40,000 bases of DNA from Geobacter sp. AOG2 (GTDB lineage: Bacteria > Desulfobacterota > Desulfuromonadia > Geobacterales > Pseudopelobacteraceae). The DNA is taken from positions 1,611,927 through 1,651,926 of the forward strand of contig NZ_BLJA01000001.1 of NCBI RefSeq assembly GCF_019972295.1, in the 5' to 3' direction. The stretch's first letter is position 1. Each line of letters starts with the position of its first letter. The position numbers were made by a program, and so were the translations under genes. Shown piece by piece: positions 6,342 to 14,817 of the stretch. A model generated the notes under the pieces. That model saw only the letters and a program-made list of their open reading frames with translations, searched no databases and was not told where the DNA came from.

Positions 6342-8327
6342 ATGAACACAGGAAACGAAACGAGAACAGGAGATGTTGTGGTGATCAAGCCATTCTTGGT
6401 CATGATATTCACCTGGATTCTTTTCCTCGCTAGCCAAAGTATTTGTTTTGCGACCACAGTGACCCTTCAATGGGATGCAGTCTCCGACAGTACCGTTTCT
6501 GGGTACAAGGTATATTACCAAGCCGATTCGTCTGTGCAGCCTTTTGCCGGGACTGGATCTACCCAAGGTGCTTCGCCAGTCGATATCAGTAACCAGACTA
6601 CGGCGACAATCAGCGGTCTTGATCCGGCCCATTCATACTATTTTGCAGTAACTGCTTATAATACTGCCGGTGTAGAAAGCCCATATTCAAATACCTTTTA
6701 TGTTCCAGAATTGACCGCGCCGACGATTTCTCTTAGCTATCCGGCTAACAATACTACTGTTTCAGGGACGATTTCAGTAACCGCCAGCGCTTCCGATAAT
6801 GTCGGAGTAGCTAAGGTCGAATACTATGTTAACGGCATCCTTGCGGCAACAGACACATCGGCTCCGTATGTTTATTCATGGAACACCTCGGCACTTGCAT
6901 CCGGTACCTATACCTTGATGGCAATGGCCTATGACGCCGCTGGCAATATTGGACAATCCAGTAACGTTTCCGTGACAGTCGTCAACGATACGGCTTCTCC
7001 TACAGTATCAGTAACTGCACCGAGCAATAATGCCACCGTGTCTGGAGCAGTGACAATCTCTGCTAGCGCCAGTGATAATGTCGGAGTAAGCAAAGTTGAG
7101 TTTTACGAAAATGGCACACTCTTGTCCGCCAGTAACGTGGCTCCTTTTACCTACAATTGGAATACTACTACCGTCTCTAATGGTACATATACCTTGTCAG
7201 CCAAAGCCTACGATGCAGCAGGCAATGTCGGCCAATCATCAAATGTCTCCGTAACGGTAAATAATACCGTTTCTGACACGACGGCCCCGATGGTCAGCGC
7301 CTTTACGCTGCCTACTACGGCAACTTCTCTGACCGTGGCGATCTCCTCCTTTAGCGCGACCGACAACGTAGCCGTGACCGGCTACTTGGTAACGCAAAGC
7401 TCGACCGCGCCGTCGGCTTCGGCTAGCGGCTGGACCAGCACCATCCCGAGTTCATTCACTTTCTCAGCTGCAGGCAGCAAGACCGCCTATGCCTGGGCCA
7501 AAGATGCCGCCGGCAACGTCTCGGCCGCGAAGAGCGCCAGCGTGACCATCACCCTGCCTGACACGACGGCCCCGACGGTCAGCGCCTTTACGCTGCCCAC
7601 CACGGCGACCTCCCTGACCGTGGCGATCTCCTCCTTCAGCGCGACCGACAACGTGGCCGTGACCGGCTACCTGGTAACCACAAGCTCGACCGCGCCGTCG
7701 GCTTCGGCCAGCGGTTGGACCAGTACCATCCCGGCCTCATTCACCTTCTCGGCTGCGGGCAGCCAGACCGCCTACGCCTGGGCCAAAGACGCAGCCGGCA
7801 ACGTCTCGGCCGCGAAGAGCGCCAGCGTGACCATCACCCTGCCTGACGCAACGGCTCCGACGGTCAGCGCCTTTACGTTGCCCACCACGGCGACCTCCCT
7901 GACCGTGGCGATCTCCTCCTTCAGCGCGACCGACAACGTGGCCGTGACCGGCTACCTGGTAACCACAAGCTCGACCCCCCCGTCAGCCAGCGCCAGCGGC
8001 TGGACCAGCACCGTCCCGACCTCGTTCACCTTCTCGGCCTCCGGCAGCCAGACCGCCTACGCCTGGGCCAAAGACGCAGCCGGTAACGTCTCGGCAGCCA
8101 AGAGTGCTGGCGTGACGATCACTCTTTCGAATACATCAAGTTATACTGTCAGCGATGCTTTGCTGGCGCTCCGGATTGCAAGCGGCAAGCTGACTCCGAC
8201 TTCAGCCCAACTGACAAGTTTGGATGTGGCCCCCGTGGTAAACGGTCAGTCGGTTCCGGATGGCAAGATTGATCCTGGGGATGTTATCGTGATCATGTCG
8301 AAGATAGTTGGAAAAACTATCTTGTAA
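6342..8327 (+). CDS. Secreted Fn3/Ig-like repeat protein with C-terminal dockerin-like domain
   Basis: 661 residues from the ATG at 6342, with AGGAG 7 bases upstream. An N-terminal signal or anchor segment (PFLVMIFTWILFLASQSICFA) is followed by an Fn3 domain (VTLQWDAVSDSTVSGYKVYY), two bacterial Ig-like domains (each with SDNVGV.KVE and YDAAGN.GQSSNVSVTV), and three tandem 95-residue repeats encoded by 285-bp units. The last 63 residues look dockerin-like: VSDALLALRIASGKL, then a calcium-loop-like PDGKIDPGDVIVIMSKIVG. The first half of the dockerin lacks an obvious calcium loop. Dockerins normally dock onto cohesins, and the next gene is a candidate partner. No enzymatic domain is present; a structural or adhesive matrix role is inferred. 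It is controlled by the CRP-type promoter and the riboswitch upstream. Confidence 0.88.
   Translation: MNTGNETRTGDVVVIKPFLVMIFTWILFLASQSICFATTVTLQWDAVSDSTVSGYKVYYQADSSVQPFAGTGSTQGASPVDISNQTTATISGLDPAHSYYFAVTAYNTAGVESPYSNTFYVPELTAPTISLSYPANNTTVSGTISVTASASDNVGVAKVEYYVNGILAATDTSAPYVYSWNTSALASGTYTLMAMAYDAAGNIGQSSNVSVTVVNDTASPTVSVTAPSNNATVSGAVTISASASDNVGVSKVEFYENGTLLSASNVAPFTYNWNTTTVSNGTYTLSAKAYDAAGNVGQSSNVSVTVNNTVSDTTAPMVSAFTLPTTATSLTVAISSFSATDNVAVTGYLVTQSSTAPSASASGWTSTIPSSFTFSAAGSKTAYAWAKDAAGNVSAAKSASVTITLPDTTAPTVSAFTLPTTATSLTVAISSFSATDNVAVTGYLVTTSSTAPSASASGWTSTIPASFTFSAAGSQTAYAWAKDAAGNVSAAKSASVTITLPDATAPTVSAFTLPTTATSLTVAISSFSATDNVAVTGYLVTTSSTPPSASASGWTSTVPTSFTFSASGSQTAYAWAKDAAGNVSAAKSAGVTITLSNTSSYTVSDALLALRIASGKLTPTSAQLTSLDVAPVVNGQSVPDGKIDPGDVIVIMSKIVGKTIL
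7275..8129 (+). repeat. Three tandem 285-bp coding repeats
   Basis: The units begin at 7275, 7560 and 7845, each starting with an Asp codon before ACGGC(C/T)CCGA. The second and third are nearly identical at the DNA level. They are more GC-rich than the flanking domains, which suggests recent duplication or gene conversion. A diverged single copy of the same domain lies in the gene at 2741. Confidence 0.9.
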
Positions 8328-8367
8328 AATAACCTGCTTGAAATAAATTTATTGGCGGATATTATGG

Positions 8368-8400
8368 AAGGCGACTTTGAAAAAAGTCGCCTTCTTATTT
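8368..8400 (+). terminator. Rho-independent terminator after the dockerin gene
   Basis: The perfect 11-bp stem AAGGCGACTTT/AAAGTCGCCTT (8368-8393) is followed by CTTATTT. It ends the 6342 transcript and rules out translation starts upstream of 8422 for the next gene. Confidence 0.8.
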
Positions 8401-8421
8401 CTGAATTGTAGGGGATTGAAC

Positions 8422-8919
8422 ATGAGGTTATTAACTCTTTTATCAGCTGCGATTGGTCTTCAAATTATGGTGATTTCAGGCTGCGGTGGGGGCGGGGGGA
8501 GTGGTAGTAGTAGTGGGAGTACCACTAAAACGGCGACACTCGTTTTTTCATCATACAGTACCAGAACTCTGATAGGAGGTTTTGCCTTGACGGTAACCCT
8601 GCCCAAAGAGGTCACCGTCAAAACAGACAGTACTGGTGCACCACTTTCGTCGGTTATCTATTTATCAGGGCAATTTTCTGGTTCATTGCCCAGCGCAGGC
8701 GTTACTTATGATACCGAGTCAAGCGCATCTAACCAGCTGATAATTGTCGATGGAAGTTCATCAGGTTATGCAGGAGAATTCCTGACCATCCGTTGTGATG
8801 TCCCTGTTAGTTACACACCAAACATTAATGATATTAACTATAGCGCTTCTTTCTGGTCCAGCGATCTCAATAACGTAGGTGTCTTGCCGAATGCCTACGC
8901 AAAAGCGACATTCAATTAG
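8422..8919 (+). CDS. Small lipoprotein, possibly cohesin-like
   Basis: 165 residues from the ATG at 8422, with AGGGG about 8 bases upstream. The N-terminus MRLLTLLSAAIGLQIMVISGC carries a lipobox (ISGC), followed by a Gly/Ser linker and about 125 residues of predicted beta-strand character. I do not recognise the family with certainty. Features such as IGGFALTVTLPKEV near the start and GEFLTIRCDVPV later resemble cohesin-type beta-sandwiches, but this is weak evidence. Because the gene just upstream ends in a dockerin-like domain, a role as its outer-membrane anchor is an attractive inference. It lies behind a terminator and converges with the CRP-family gene, leaving only 7 bases between the two stop codons. 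Confidence 0.75.
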   Translation: MRLLTLLSAAIGLQIMVISGCGGGGGSGSSSGSTTKTATLVFSSYSTRTLIGGFALTVTLPKEVTVKTDSTGAPLSSVIYLSGQFSGSLPSAGVTYDTESSASNQLIIVDGSSSGYAGEFLTIRCDVPVSYTPNINDINYSASFWSSDLNNVGVLPNAYAKATFN

Positions 8920-8926
8920 TCGGTTG

Positions 8927-9637
8927 TCAGGTACTCCTGTGTCTCGCATAAAAGGCTTTGGTCAATAAAATAGATTTATTGTCCAAGGCTTGAATCATTG
9001 TGTCCTTTTCCAGCTTATTAAGTATCCTTGTCACGGTTTCTCTCGCGACTGACGCGTAACTAGCGATCTGCTGGTGCGTGAGTTTCACATTGATAATGGT
9101 TCCCCGGTCATCCATAACTCCATACAAATCCTGCAATCTGTCAAGCACAGCCATCACACGATGCTCGGCATTGTCGAAACTTAAGATCTTGATCATAGCC
9201 CAAGAGTCGCGGAGCCGGTCACACAATAGGCCGATTATCTTATGGCGGGTTGCATCGTTATTGAGAACGAAGCGCTCGAAATCTGATTTGGAAAGAAGTC
9301 CGATGACCGCCTCTTCGTAGGCAATAACGGTGGCTGGTGAGGTCTTGCCGTCAAGCAACGCCATCTCACCGAAGAAGTCGTTTTTTTTGTGGATGCTGAT
9401 AATCTGTTCTTTGCCATCTTCATTAATTTTGGCGACCCGTACCTTGCCGGAATAGACAAAATACATATATTTGGCTGTATCTTCTTCATTAAGCACGATC
9501 TGGTTCTTGGCATAGCGTTTTTTGACGATAAGGCCTTCAATCAAGCTGATTTCTTCAGAAGAAAGTCCCGAGAAAAAAGGGATGTTCTTGATGATATTGT
9601 TATCCAGTTTCTGTCGTAGGTCTGCCTTCCAGATCAT
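8927..9637 (-). CDS. CRP/FNR-family transcriptional regulator
   Basis: 236 residues from the ATG at 9637, with GTGAGG 6 bases upstream; the GTG at 9649 is too close to that site. The N-terminal half is a cyclic-nucleotide-binding fold (about 20-140) with FFGEMALLDGK at the phosphate-binding cassette. The Arg-Ser pair that contacts cAMP phosphate in E. coli CRP is replaced by Ser-Pro (GKTSPATV, 98-104), so cAMP binding is doubtful. No FNR-type cysteine cluster is visible. The C-terminal winged helix (about 186-210) has the recognition helix RETVTR (199-204), which keeps the Arg, Glu and Arg that read TGTGA in CRP (RETVGR). Such sites lie before the genes at 2741 and 6342, so this is the likely local activator. 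Confidence 0.92.
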   Translation of the reverse strand: MIWKADLRQKLDNNIIKNIPFFSGLSSEEISLIEGLIVKKRYAKNQIVLNEEDTAKYMYFVYSGKVRVAKINEDGKEQIISIHKKNDFFGEMALLDGKTSPATVIAYEEAVIGLLSKSDFERFVLNNDATRHKIIGLLCDRLRDSWAMIKILSFDNAEHRVMAVLDRLQDLYGVMDDRGTIINVKLTHQQIASYASVARETVTRILNKLEKDTMIQALDNKSILLTKAFYARHRST

Positions 9638-10086
9638 TTTGTACCTCACTCATGGCATTAAAGAGCACCGCTCACATGGCATGATGGCCGCTTTTTATTT
9701 TTGTCCCTCGCCTTGAAACAGTACAATTTTTATGCAAGATATTCGTCACTTGTGGGAAGAGAATATTAAATTGAAATGGTTACTCATTAATTATATTTAA
9801 AGAACTTCATTTCTTTATAGTATCATCTTTCTATCGTTTGGCAACTACTCCTTGAATCCTATCTGTTTAAATAAGCAAATAAGTAATGTATTATACGGAT
9901 GAATCTGGCTAAAAATAGCTGCCTGGACGTGGATAATGGTGGCCGTAGACGGAAATCGGGGAACAAGCGGTCTCATATGCAACGGATGAAATCTGTCTAA
10001 CGCTGGTATTTTGTGCTGTACCTCTCCTGTAGGAATCCCTTATTTATTATAGTAACTTAGCCTGCTTTTTTTCTTTTTCGTGACCG
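9638..10086. other. Gene-poor stretch upstream of the CRP-family gene
   Basis: AT-rich, about 450 bases. It must contain the minus-strand promoter of the CRP-family gene, but I cannot place it. A 33-codon plus-strand frame at 9899-10000 is rich in Arg and Lys and has no known relatives to my eye. No repeat or RNA gene was seen. Confidence 0.5.
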
Positions 10087-10407
10087 GTGGTGGTGATCGG
10101 CGTGTTTCCCCTCAGCCCTCGATGGTTCGCTTCGCTCCCACTCATTATTCTGGTGCCTCTGACCGTCTGGGTGAGAGATGCAGTCTTATACCTTGTATTG
10201 GCGACACTCATCACCTTTGGGCCTATTATGGGAATTTGTCCGCCATTGGCATTGAGTTCTGGGACATCTGGGCCAGTCCTTCAGGTACTCATCGCAATCT
10301 CAGGGCCGGTGATCATCATATGGAAACTTTCCGCACATATCCATGGCCGTGGGGCAGGTATTATTACCCTGCAGGATACTCACTCAAATAGGAAATTGTT
10401 TCATTAA
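10087..10407 (+). pseudogene. Probable remnant of an endonuclease/exonuclease/phosphatase-family gene
   Basis: A 106-codon frame encodes two hydrophobic segments with a PRWFASLPLIILVPL pattern, then FGPIMGICPPL, then VLQVLI, ending with GAGIITLQD. This order resembles the membrane-anchored N-terminus and first catalytic strands of EEP-family proteins, where a GPxMG turn precedes LRVLTxNV and DIVALQE. The usual Asn-Val of the first motif is not clear. The frame stops after the ITLQD position, so the metal-binding and catalytic remainder is absent. No ribosome-binding site is convincing. I read it as a truncated, decaying gene; a short real membrane protein is the alternative. Confidence 0.4.
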
Positions 10408-10789
10408 GGGAGTAGCGCTCATGAAGGCAGGAGAGTTAGCCATACTCCCGCGATAACCTTTGCAAAAGAACGGTATTCAACAGGTACTCCATCCTGCTCA
10501 CCAATAGCCTCGCCCCACACTTTTCAGTGCACCGTAACCGTCTCGTGGGGAAAATCTGGCTTGCAACGCGGTCTATCGGATCAATCCCCGATATGGCCTG
10601 CAAACAATACTTGACCGGACGACGCTTTTCAGCCTATTCATTAGGGGTATTTTTATTGAGAAAACAGCGCACGGAAGCATGTTTTGCAGGCGGTACAAAG
10701 ATCTGTTTTTATCGGCCCCGTAGATGATAGATATTGGTAATTCCAATATTCCACCCAGCGGCGTTATCTAACGCAAAGTGTAGGAGGGC
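10408..10789. other. Intergenic stretch with no recognised gene
   Basis: About 380 bases. Short open frames in more than one register (for example 10527-10727) show no family resemblance. They may be further debris of the truncated gene upstream, but I could not recover any EEP-family motif such as GDFN or SDH. Confidence 0.45.
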
Positions 10790-10963
10790 ATGAAATATTT
10801 TTTTAGAAAAAGGAACCGAATATGTGTGAACAGAGTTACAGAAATGCGTGGAATAAAGGGCTGTGTACTTATCGGTAAAGGCTTTGGTTACGAGTCTGTG
10901 AGACCGCCCCTGATGTTGGGTTGGACCGCTTTCACTGATCGTGGGTATCGGTGGGTAAAATAA
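10790..10963 (+). CDS. Small basic ORF with strong ribosome-binding site, unknown
   Basis: 57 codons beginning MKYFFRKRNRI and ending RGYRWVK. TAGGAGGG at 10781-10788 is a near-perfect Shine-Dalgarno but lies only 1 to 2 bases from the ATG, closer than usual. The peptide is basic with no signal peptide or clear helix and matches no family I know. It sits 68 bases before the exosortase gene and could be a leader peptide or a chance frame. Confidence 0.25.
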   Translation: MKYFFRKRNRICVNRVTEMRGIKGCVLIGKGFGYESVRPPLMLGWTAFTDRGYRWVK

Positions 10964-11031
10964 ATGGCCGGAAGCAATAAAAATTCAAGTAGGCACGTGG
11001 CGACTTCTGCCGATAATCGGAGACCAGCAGT

Positions 11032-12570
11032 ATGACATTGAGCGAAGCATGCAAACAGTACAAGGCACATTTCCTGATTGTTATCCCCTTGCTTGTCGGG
11101 CTCTATTTCAGGGTTGTACCCGACATGGTCAGTGACTGGGCAAAGGACGATAATTATTCCCATGGGTTCCTTGTCCCTTTTATCGCAGGATACTTTCTCT
11201 GGCATCGATGGCCCAGTTTAAAGGATCGGAAAGTCAGCCCGAACAGCTATGGTCTGGTGGTGGTTGCTCTGGGAGGGGTTCAACTGCTGATGGGTTGGCT
11301 GGCATCAGAGTACTTTATGATGCGTTCCTCCCTGATCGTCGTCCTGGTTGGGCTTGTACTCTTCTGGTTTGGTCGGGACATTCTGAAATGGATGGCACTG
11401 CCTTTGGGGTATTTGATCTTCATGGTACCGATCCCCTATATTATTTACGACATGCTTGCTTTCCCGTTGAAATTGTTCGTAACAAAAGTTTCGGTTGGAT
11501 TCCTACGGCTTGTTGGTGTCATCGTATTGAGGGAAGGAAACATCATCATGTTTCCGTCCACAACTCTTGAGGTTGCCGACGCATGCAGCGGCATCCGGTC
11601 ACTCATGTCCCTTCTAGCGTTGGCGGTCGCCTATGCCTTTTTCGTGCAGACATCAAATGTCAGACGTTGGTTCATTATCGTTGCAGCTGTACCGGTCGCC
11701 ATTGCTACAAACGCCTTGCGGGTTATTATCACCGGCTTTCTGGCCCAGTGGTGGGGGGCTAAGGCGGCGGAAGGTTTTTTTCACGAATTTGCCGGAATGG
11801 TGGTATTCTTGCTCGCAATTGTACTTTTGGTGGTGGTGGGCTTATTGGTAAAGGGGAGGCTTGAAAATGTCGAGGGAGCGGCGTATTCTGCTATCCCATC
11901 ACCCGTTCCGACCGCTACTGCCGAGCCGGCGCCTGCTCCGCGCCTGCAAAGCTATTATGCTGTATTTACCTTGCTGTTTGGCGTAGCACTTTTTATAAAT
12001 CTGCATAGTGATGTCTCGGTACCTCCCAACCGCCCCTTCAACGAATTTCCGATGCAAGTAAAGGCATGGCAGATGGCGGGGCAATCCGAATTCAGCGCCA
12101 ATGTTCTCAGTGTTCTCAAACCGACAGATTATCTCTATCGCCAGTACAAAAATGCTGACGGCAAGGTAGTGGGGCTTTATATCGGTTTCCATGGCGGAGG
12201 TAAGGAGAGCGGGGAAATACATTCTCCCCGAAATTGTCTGCCGGGAAGCGGTTGGTACGAAATATCCGCGAAGCGTGGCACTCTGGAGATTCCCTCCGGA
12301 GGAAGCGTAAAACTGGTGCGCAGTGTCTACCAGAAAGGCGAAAACAAGGAGTTGTTCCTCTATTGGTTTCAGGCTCGCGGGCATTCAATGAATGACGAGT
12401 TTTCTCTCAAGCTTGCTGAAATGACCGGTTCATTGTTTTATCGACGCCGCGATACCTCGTTCATTCGTGTATCCGTGCCGTTCGAAGGTGATGACTCTTC
12501 GGCGCTTTCCAGAGGAGAACAGTTTGTGCGCGATATAACCCCGACGATCCAGGAGTTCCTCCCGCAATAG
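11032..12570 (+). CDS. Exosortase fused to a C-terminal EpsI domain
   Basis: 512 residues; start ATG at 11032 with GGAG upstream. The first 290 residues are a multispanning exosortase with the hallmark DNYSHGFLVP (40-49) and the proposed catalytic triad Cys185 (EVADACSGIRS), Arg230 (ATNALRV) and His251 (FFHEFAG). A Pro/Ala linker leads to an EpsI domain (about 315-512) with the HSPRNCLPGSGW motif (397-408). Exosortases cleave PEP-CTERM proteins at the inner membrane and are thought to transfer them to exported polymer. EpsI is often a separate gene; here it is fused. The nearby substrate has a standard VPEP motif, so XrtA-like specificity is inferred, although fused EpsI is also known from the XrtD subtype. 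It heads a cluster with prsK and prsR. Confidence 0.93.
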   Translation: MTLSEACKQYKAHFLIVIPLLVGLYFRVVPDMVSDWAKDDNYSHGFLVPFIAGYFLWHRWPSLKDRKVSPNSYGLVVVALGGVQLLMGWLASEYFMMRSSLIVVLVGLVLFWFGRDILKWMALPLGYLIFMVPIPYIIYDMLAFPLKLFVTKVSVGFLRLVGVIVLREGNIIMFPSTTLEVADACSGIRSLMSLLALAVAYAFFVQTSNVRRWFIIVAAVPVAIATNALRVIITGFLAQWWGAKAAEGFFHEFAGMVVFLLAIVLLVVVGLLVKGRLENVEGAAYSAIPSPVPTATAEPAPAPRLQSYYAVFTLLFGVALFINLHSDVSVPPNRPFNEFPMQVKAWQMAGQSEFSANVLSVLKPTDYLYRQYKNADGKVVGLYIGFHGGGKESGEIHSPRNCLPGSGWYEISAKRGTLEIPSGGSVKLVRSVYQKGENKELFLYWFQARGHSMNDEFSLKLAEMTGSLFYRRRDTSFIRVSVPFEGDDSSALSRGEQFVRDITPTIQEFLPQ

Positions 12571-12712
12571 ATATTCGGGTCGGCTTAGGGCAGGGCGCCG
12601 CCACATTTGAGATTGGTGAAAATGTTTATGGAAGAAAATTTCAAACCGGCAGTGGCCGTTTTGGCCGAAAGATATATGATGATTATCTCGGATTAATAAT
12701 CGGATTTGCATT

Positions 12713-14767
12713 ATGAGCATGGGTAGCATTGTCATAACGATTATTGCGATAATTTCACTGTTGTTCTCGGGTGTCTGGACTCTGCTCCGGGAACGCCATC
12801 ATAGGGGGCTTTTCCTTTGTGCAGCCCTTGTTGTTACTGCACTCCTTGAGTTGTTCGATTTATTAGCTCTTACGAGTGGCATGGATGCAATCTTCTGGAA
12901 AAAGTGTGCACTCTTTGCTGAGGCCTTTTTGCCGTCATTCTGGATTCTCAGCAGTTTAACCTACGCCCGACAATCAGGTCCTTGGAAGATAGGGCGCTTG
13001 CAGCAGGGGTTGATTGTCGTTACTTTTTTGTTCTGTTTTATCCCCATGATGTTCCCAATGAGCGCCTTTTTCTATGCCCCGGATTTTCCTGGTGAACACC
13101 TCCTCTTTCTAGGAAACACCGGATTCTACTATTACCTTGGAATATTGGCCTGCCTGGTGTTTACCTTGGTAAATTTTGAGGTAACGCTCGTAAATGCATC
13201 ACCTGACGCTCTCTGGCAAATCAAATTGGACATCATTGGTCTAGGCACCATTGTGACGGTTCTTGCGTTCTATTTCAGCCAAGCTCTCTTATACAGAACG
13301 CTTAATATGAATTATATTTCGCTCCGCTCGACCATGATTATTGTTGCAGTAGCCATGATCTCCTATTCCAAGTGGTACCGACGTGGTCGAGTCCAGATTC
13401 AGGTCTCCCGTCAGGTAGCGTTCAAATCTTTCGTCCTTTTTGCCGTTGGCTTATATTTAATTATGCTTGGCTTGTTAGGCGAAGGGATGAGTTATCTGGG
13501 AGGGGCTTTTACCCATTCCATGACCATCTCTCTTGCATTTCTGGCCGGGGTAGCCCTTTTGATCCTGCTTCTCTCTGAGAGATTCCGACGGGAAGTCAAG
13601 GTCGTACTGCACAAAAATTTTTATCAGAATAAGCATGATTACCGAGCTCAATGGCTTCGTTTTACGGAGCAACTCTCCACTTCAATGTCAGGTGAGGAAC
13701 TTCTACAGCGAATACTTTATGCATATTGCGACATATTTGGGATGGGTGGGGCTACTCTGTTTCTTTACGAGGAGGAAGAAAAAGGATACTGCGCGAAAGC
13801 GGCCTACGAAATGGACCCGATATATGATGTAATCAGCTCAGACAATATGCTTGTCGGCGTTATGAAGAAACAGGGCTGGGTGATTAATGTGAAGGACTGT
13901 GACGAAGTAATCAAAGGAGAATATAGCCATTTTCTTGAAGCAAATAGCATATCATTTATCGTTCCGCTTTTTAATGGTGAGCGCCTCGAGGGATTTATTA
14001 CATTAGGGCGTATAATTAAAGAGGATGAAGTTTATATTTATGAAGATTACGATTTGATGAAAACCATTGCCCGCCAAGCTTCTCAGGCCATACTACACCA
14101 TCGCTTCTCCGAGCAGATTGCCCAGGCACTTGAGATGGAAGCTATCAATAATGTCGCTACATTTGTGGTGCATGACTTGAAAAACCTTGTGGCGACTCTT
14201 TCGCTTATCATTGATAATGCAACCAAGTATATGCCAAATCCTGATTTTCAGAAGGATATGCTGACATCTTTGGGAAACACAGCTGAAAAGATGAGAGCTT
14301 TGATCGGTAGGTTGAAAAATTTGGGGGATAAAAACCTTTATAACGTTCATTCCGTCGATCTCCTCGATCTAGTTACCAAGACCGCCAATTTGGTTGCGGC
14401 TGGGAGAATAGCCGTGTCGGGAAAAGCTGAGAATATTATCGCAGATGGTGATGAAATCCAGAAGGTAGTCATGAATCTGTTTGTCAATGCCGTAGAGGCA
14501 TCAGACCATGAGCGGCCTATACAAGCTGAAGTAGGAAATCAATCTGGCGCGTCTTTTATCCGAGTTACGGATGAGGGATGTGGTATGTCGGACGATTACA
14601 TCCGCACAAAGCTGTTTAAGCCTTTCAAGTCTACCAAAAAACAGGGGCTTGGGATTGGTCTTTATCAATGCCGTAAAATTATTGAAGACCATGGAGGAAG
14701 GATTGAGGTCAGTAGCAAGGAAGGAAGTGGGTCAGTTTTTACGGTATGGTTTCCCCTTGGTATGTAA
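12713..14767 (+). CDS. prsK: PEP-CTERM system sensor histidine kinase PrsK
   Basis: 684 residues. The N-terminal 300 residues form about eight membrane helices, followed by a GAF domain (about 319-462) and a kinase core. The H-box is VVHDLKNLVATLS with His487; the N-box is VVMNLFVNAVEAS; G-boxes are DEGCGMSDD and GLGIGLYQCRKIIEDHGG. This architecture matches PrsK, the kinase associated with exosortase/PEP-CTERM loci, and the length fits. The ATG at 12713 has only a weak ribosome-binding site; the ATG at 12719 is also possible. It presumably phosphorylates PrsR encoded 50 bases downstream. The signal is unknown. Confidence 0.93.
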   Translation: MSMGSIVITIIAIISLLFSGVWTLLRERHHRGLFLCAALVVTALLELFDLLALTSGMDAIFWKKCALFAEAFLPSFWILSSLTYARQSGPWKIGRLQQGLIVVTFLFCFIPMMFPMSAFFYAPDFPGEHLLFLGNTGFYYYLGILACLVFTLVNFEVTLVNASPDALWQIKLDIIGLGTIVTVLAFYFSQALLYRTLNMNYISLRSTMIIVAVAMISYSKWYRRGRVQIQVSRQVAFKSFVLFAVGLYLIMLGLLGEGMSYLGGAFTHSMTISLAFLAGVALLILLLSERFRREVKVVLHKNFYQNKHDYRAQWLRFTEQLSTSMSGEELLQRILYAYCDIFGMGGATLFLYEEEEKGYCAKAAYEMDPIYDVISSDNMLVGVMKKQGWVINVKDCDEVIKGEYSHFLEANSISFIVPLFNGERLEGFITLGRIIKEDEVYIYEDYDLMKTIARQASQAILHHRFSEQIAQALEMEAINNVATFVVHDLKNLVATLSLIIDNATKYMPNPDFQKDMLTSLGNTAEKMRALIGRLKNLGDKNLYNVHSVDLLDLVTKTANLVAAGRIAVSGKAENIIADGDEIQKVVMNLFVNAVEASDHERPIQAEVGNQSGASFIRVTDEGCGMSDDYIRTKLFKPFKSTKKQGLGIGLYQCRKIIEDHGGRIEVSSKEGSGSVFTVWFPLGM

Positions 14768-14817
14768 TTTTATAAGGGTGGCGTCCTTAGTAGACTCTGA
14801 GTAAAAAGGAATAACCA

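Noticed and set aside
7275-8129. Regular repeats considered as a CRISPR-like array
   Set aside because: The 285-bp units are contiguous coding repeats in frame with no spacers; no CRISPR array or cas gene was seen in the window.
2741-8327. Whether the two large secreted proteins are exosortase substrates
   Set aside because: Neither C-terminus has a PEP motif, hydrophobic segment and basic tail; one ends after a beta-helix region and the other in a dockerin-like domain.
8377-8421. Upstream start for the small lipoprotein
   Set aside because: It falls in the terminator hairpin of the preceding gene; the ATG at 8422 gives a proper lipoprotein signal.
9899-10000. 33-codon Arg/Lys-rich frame
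   Set aside because: No ribosome-binding site and no confident resemblance; could be debris of a lost gene.
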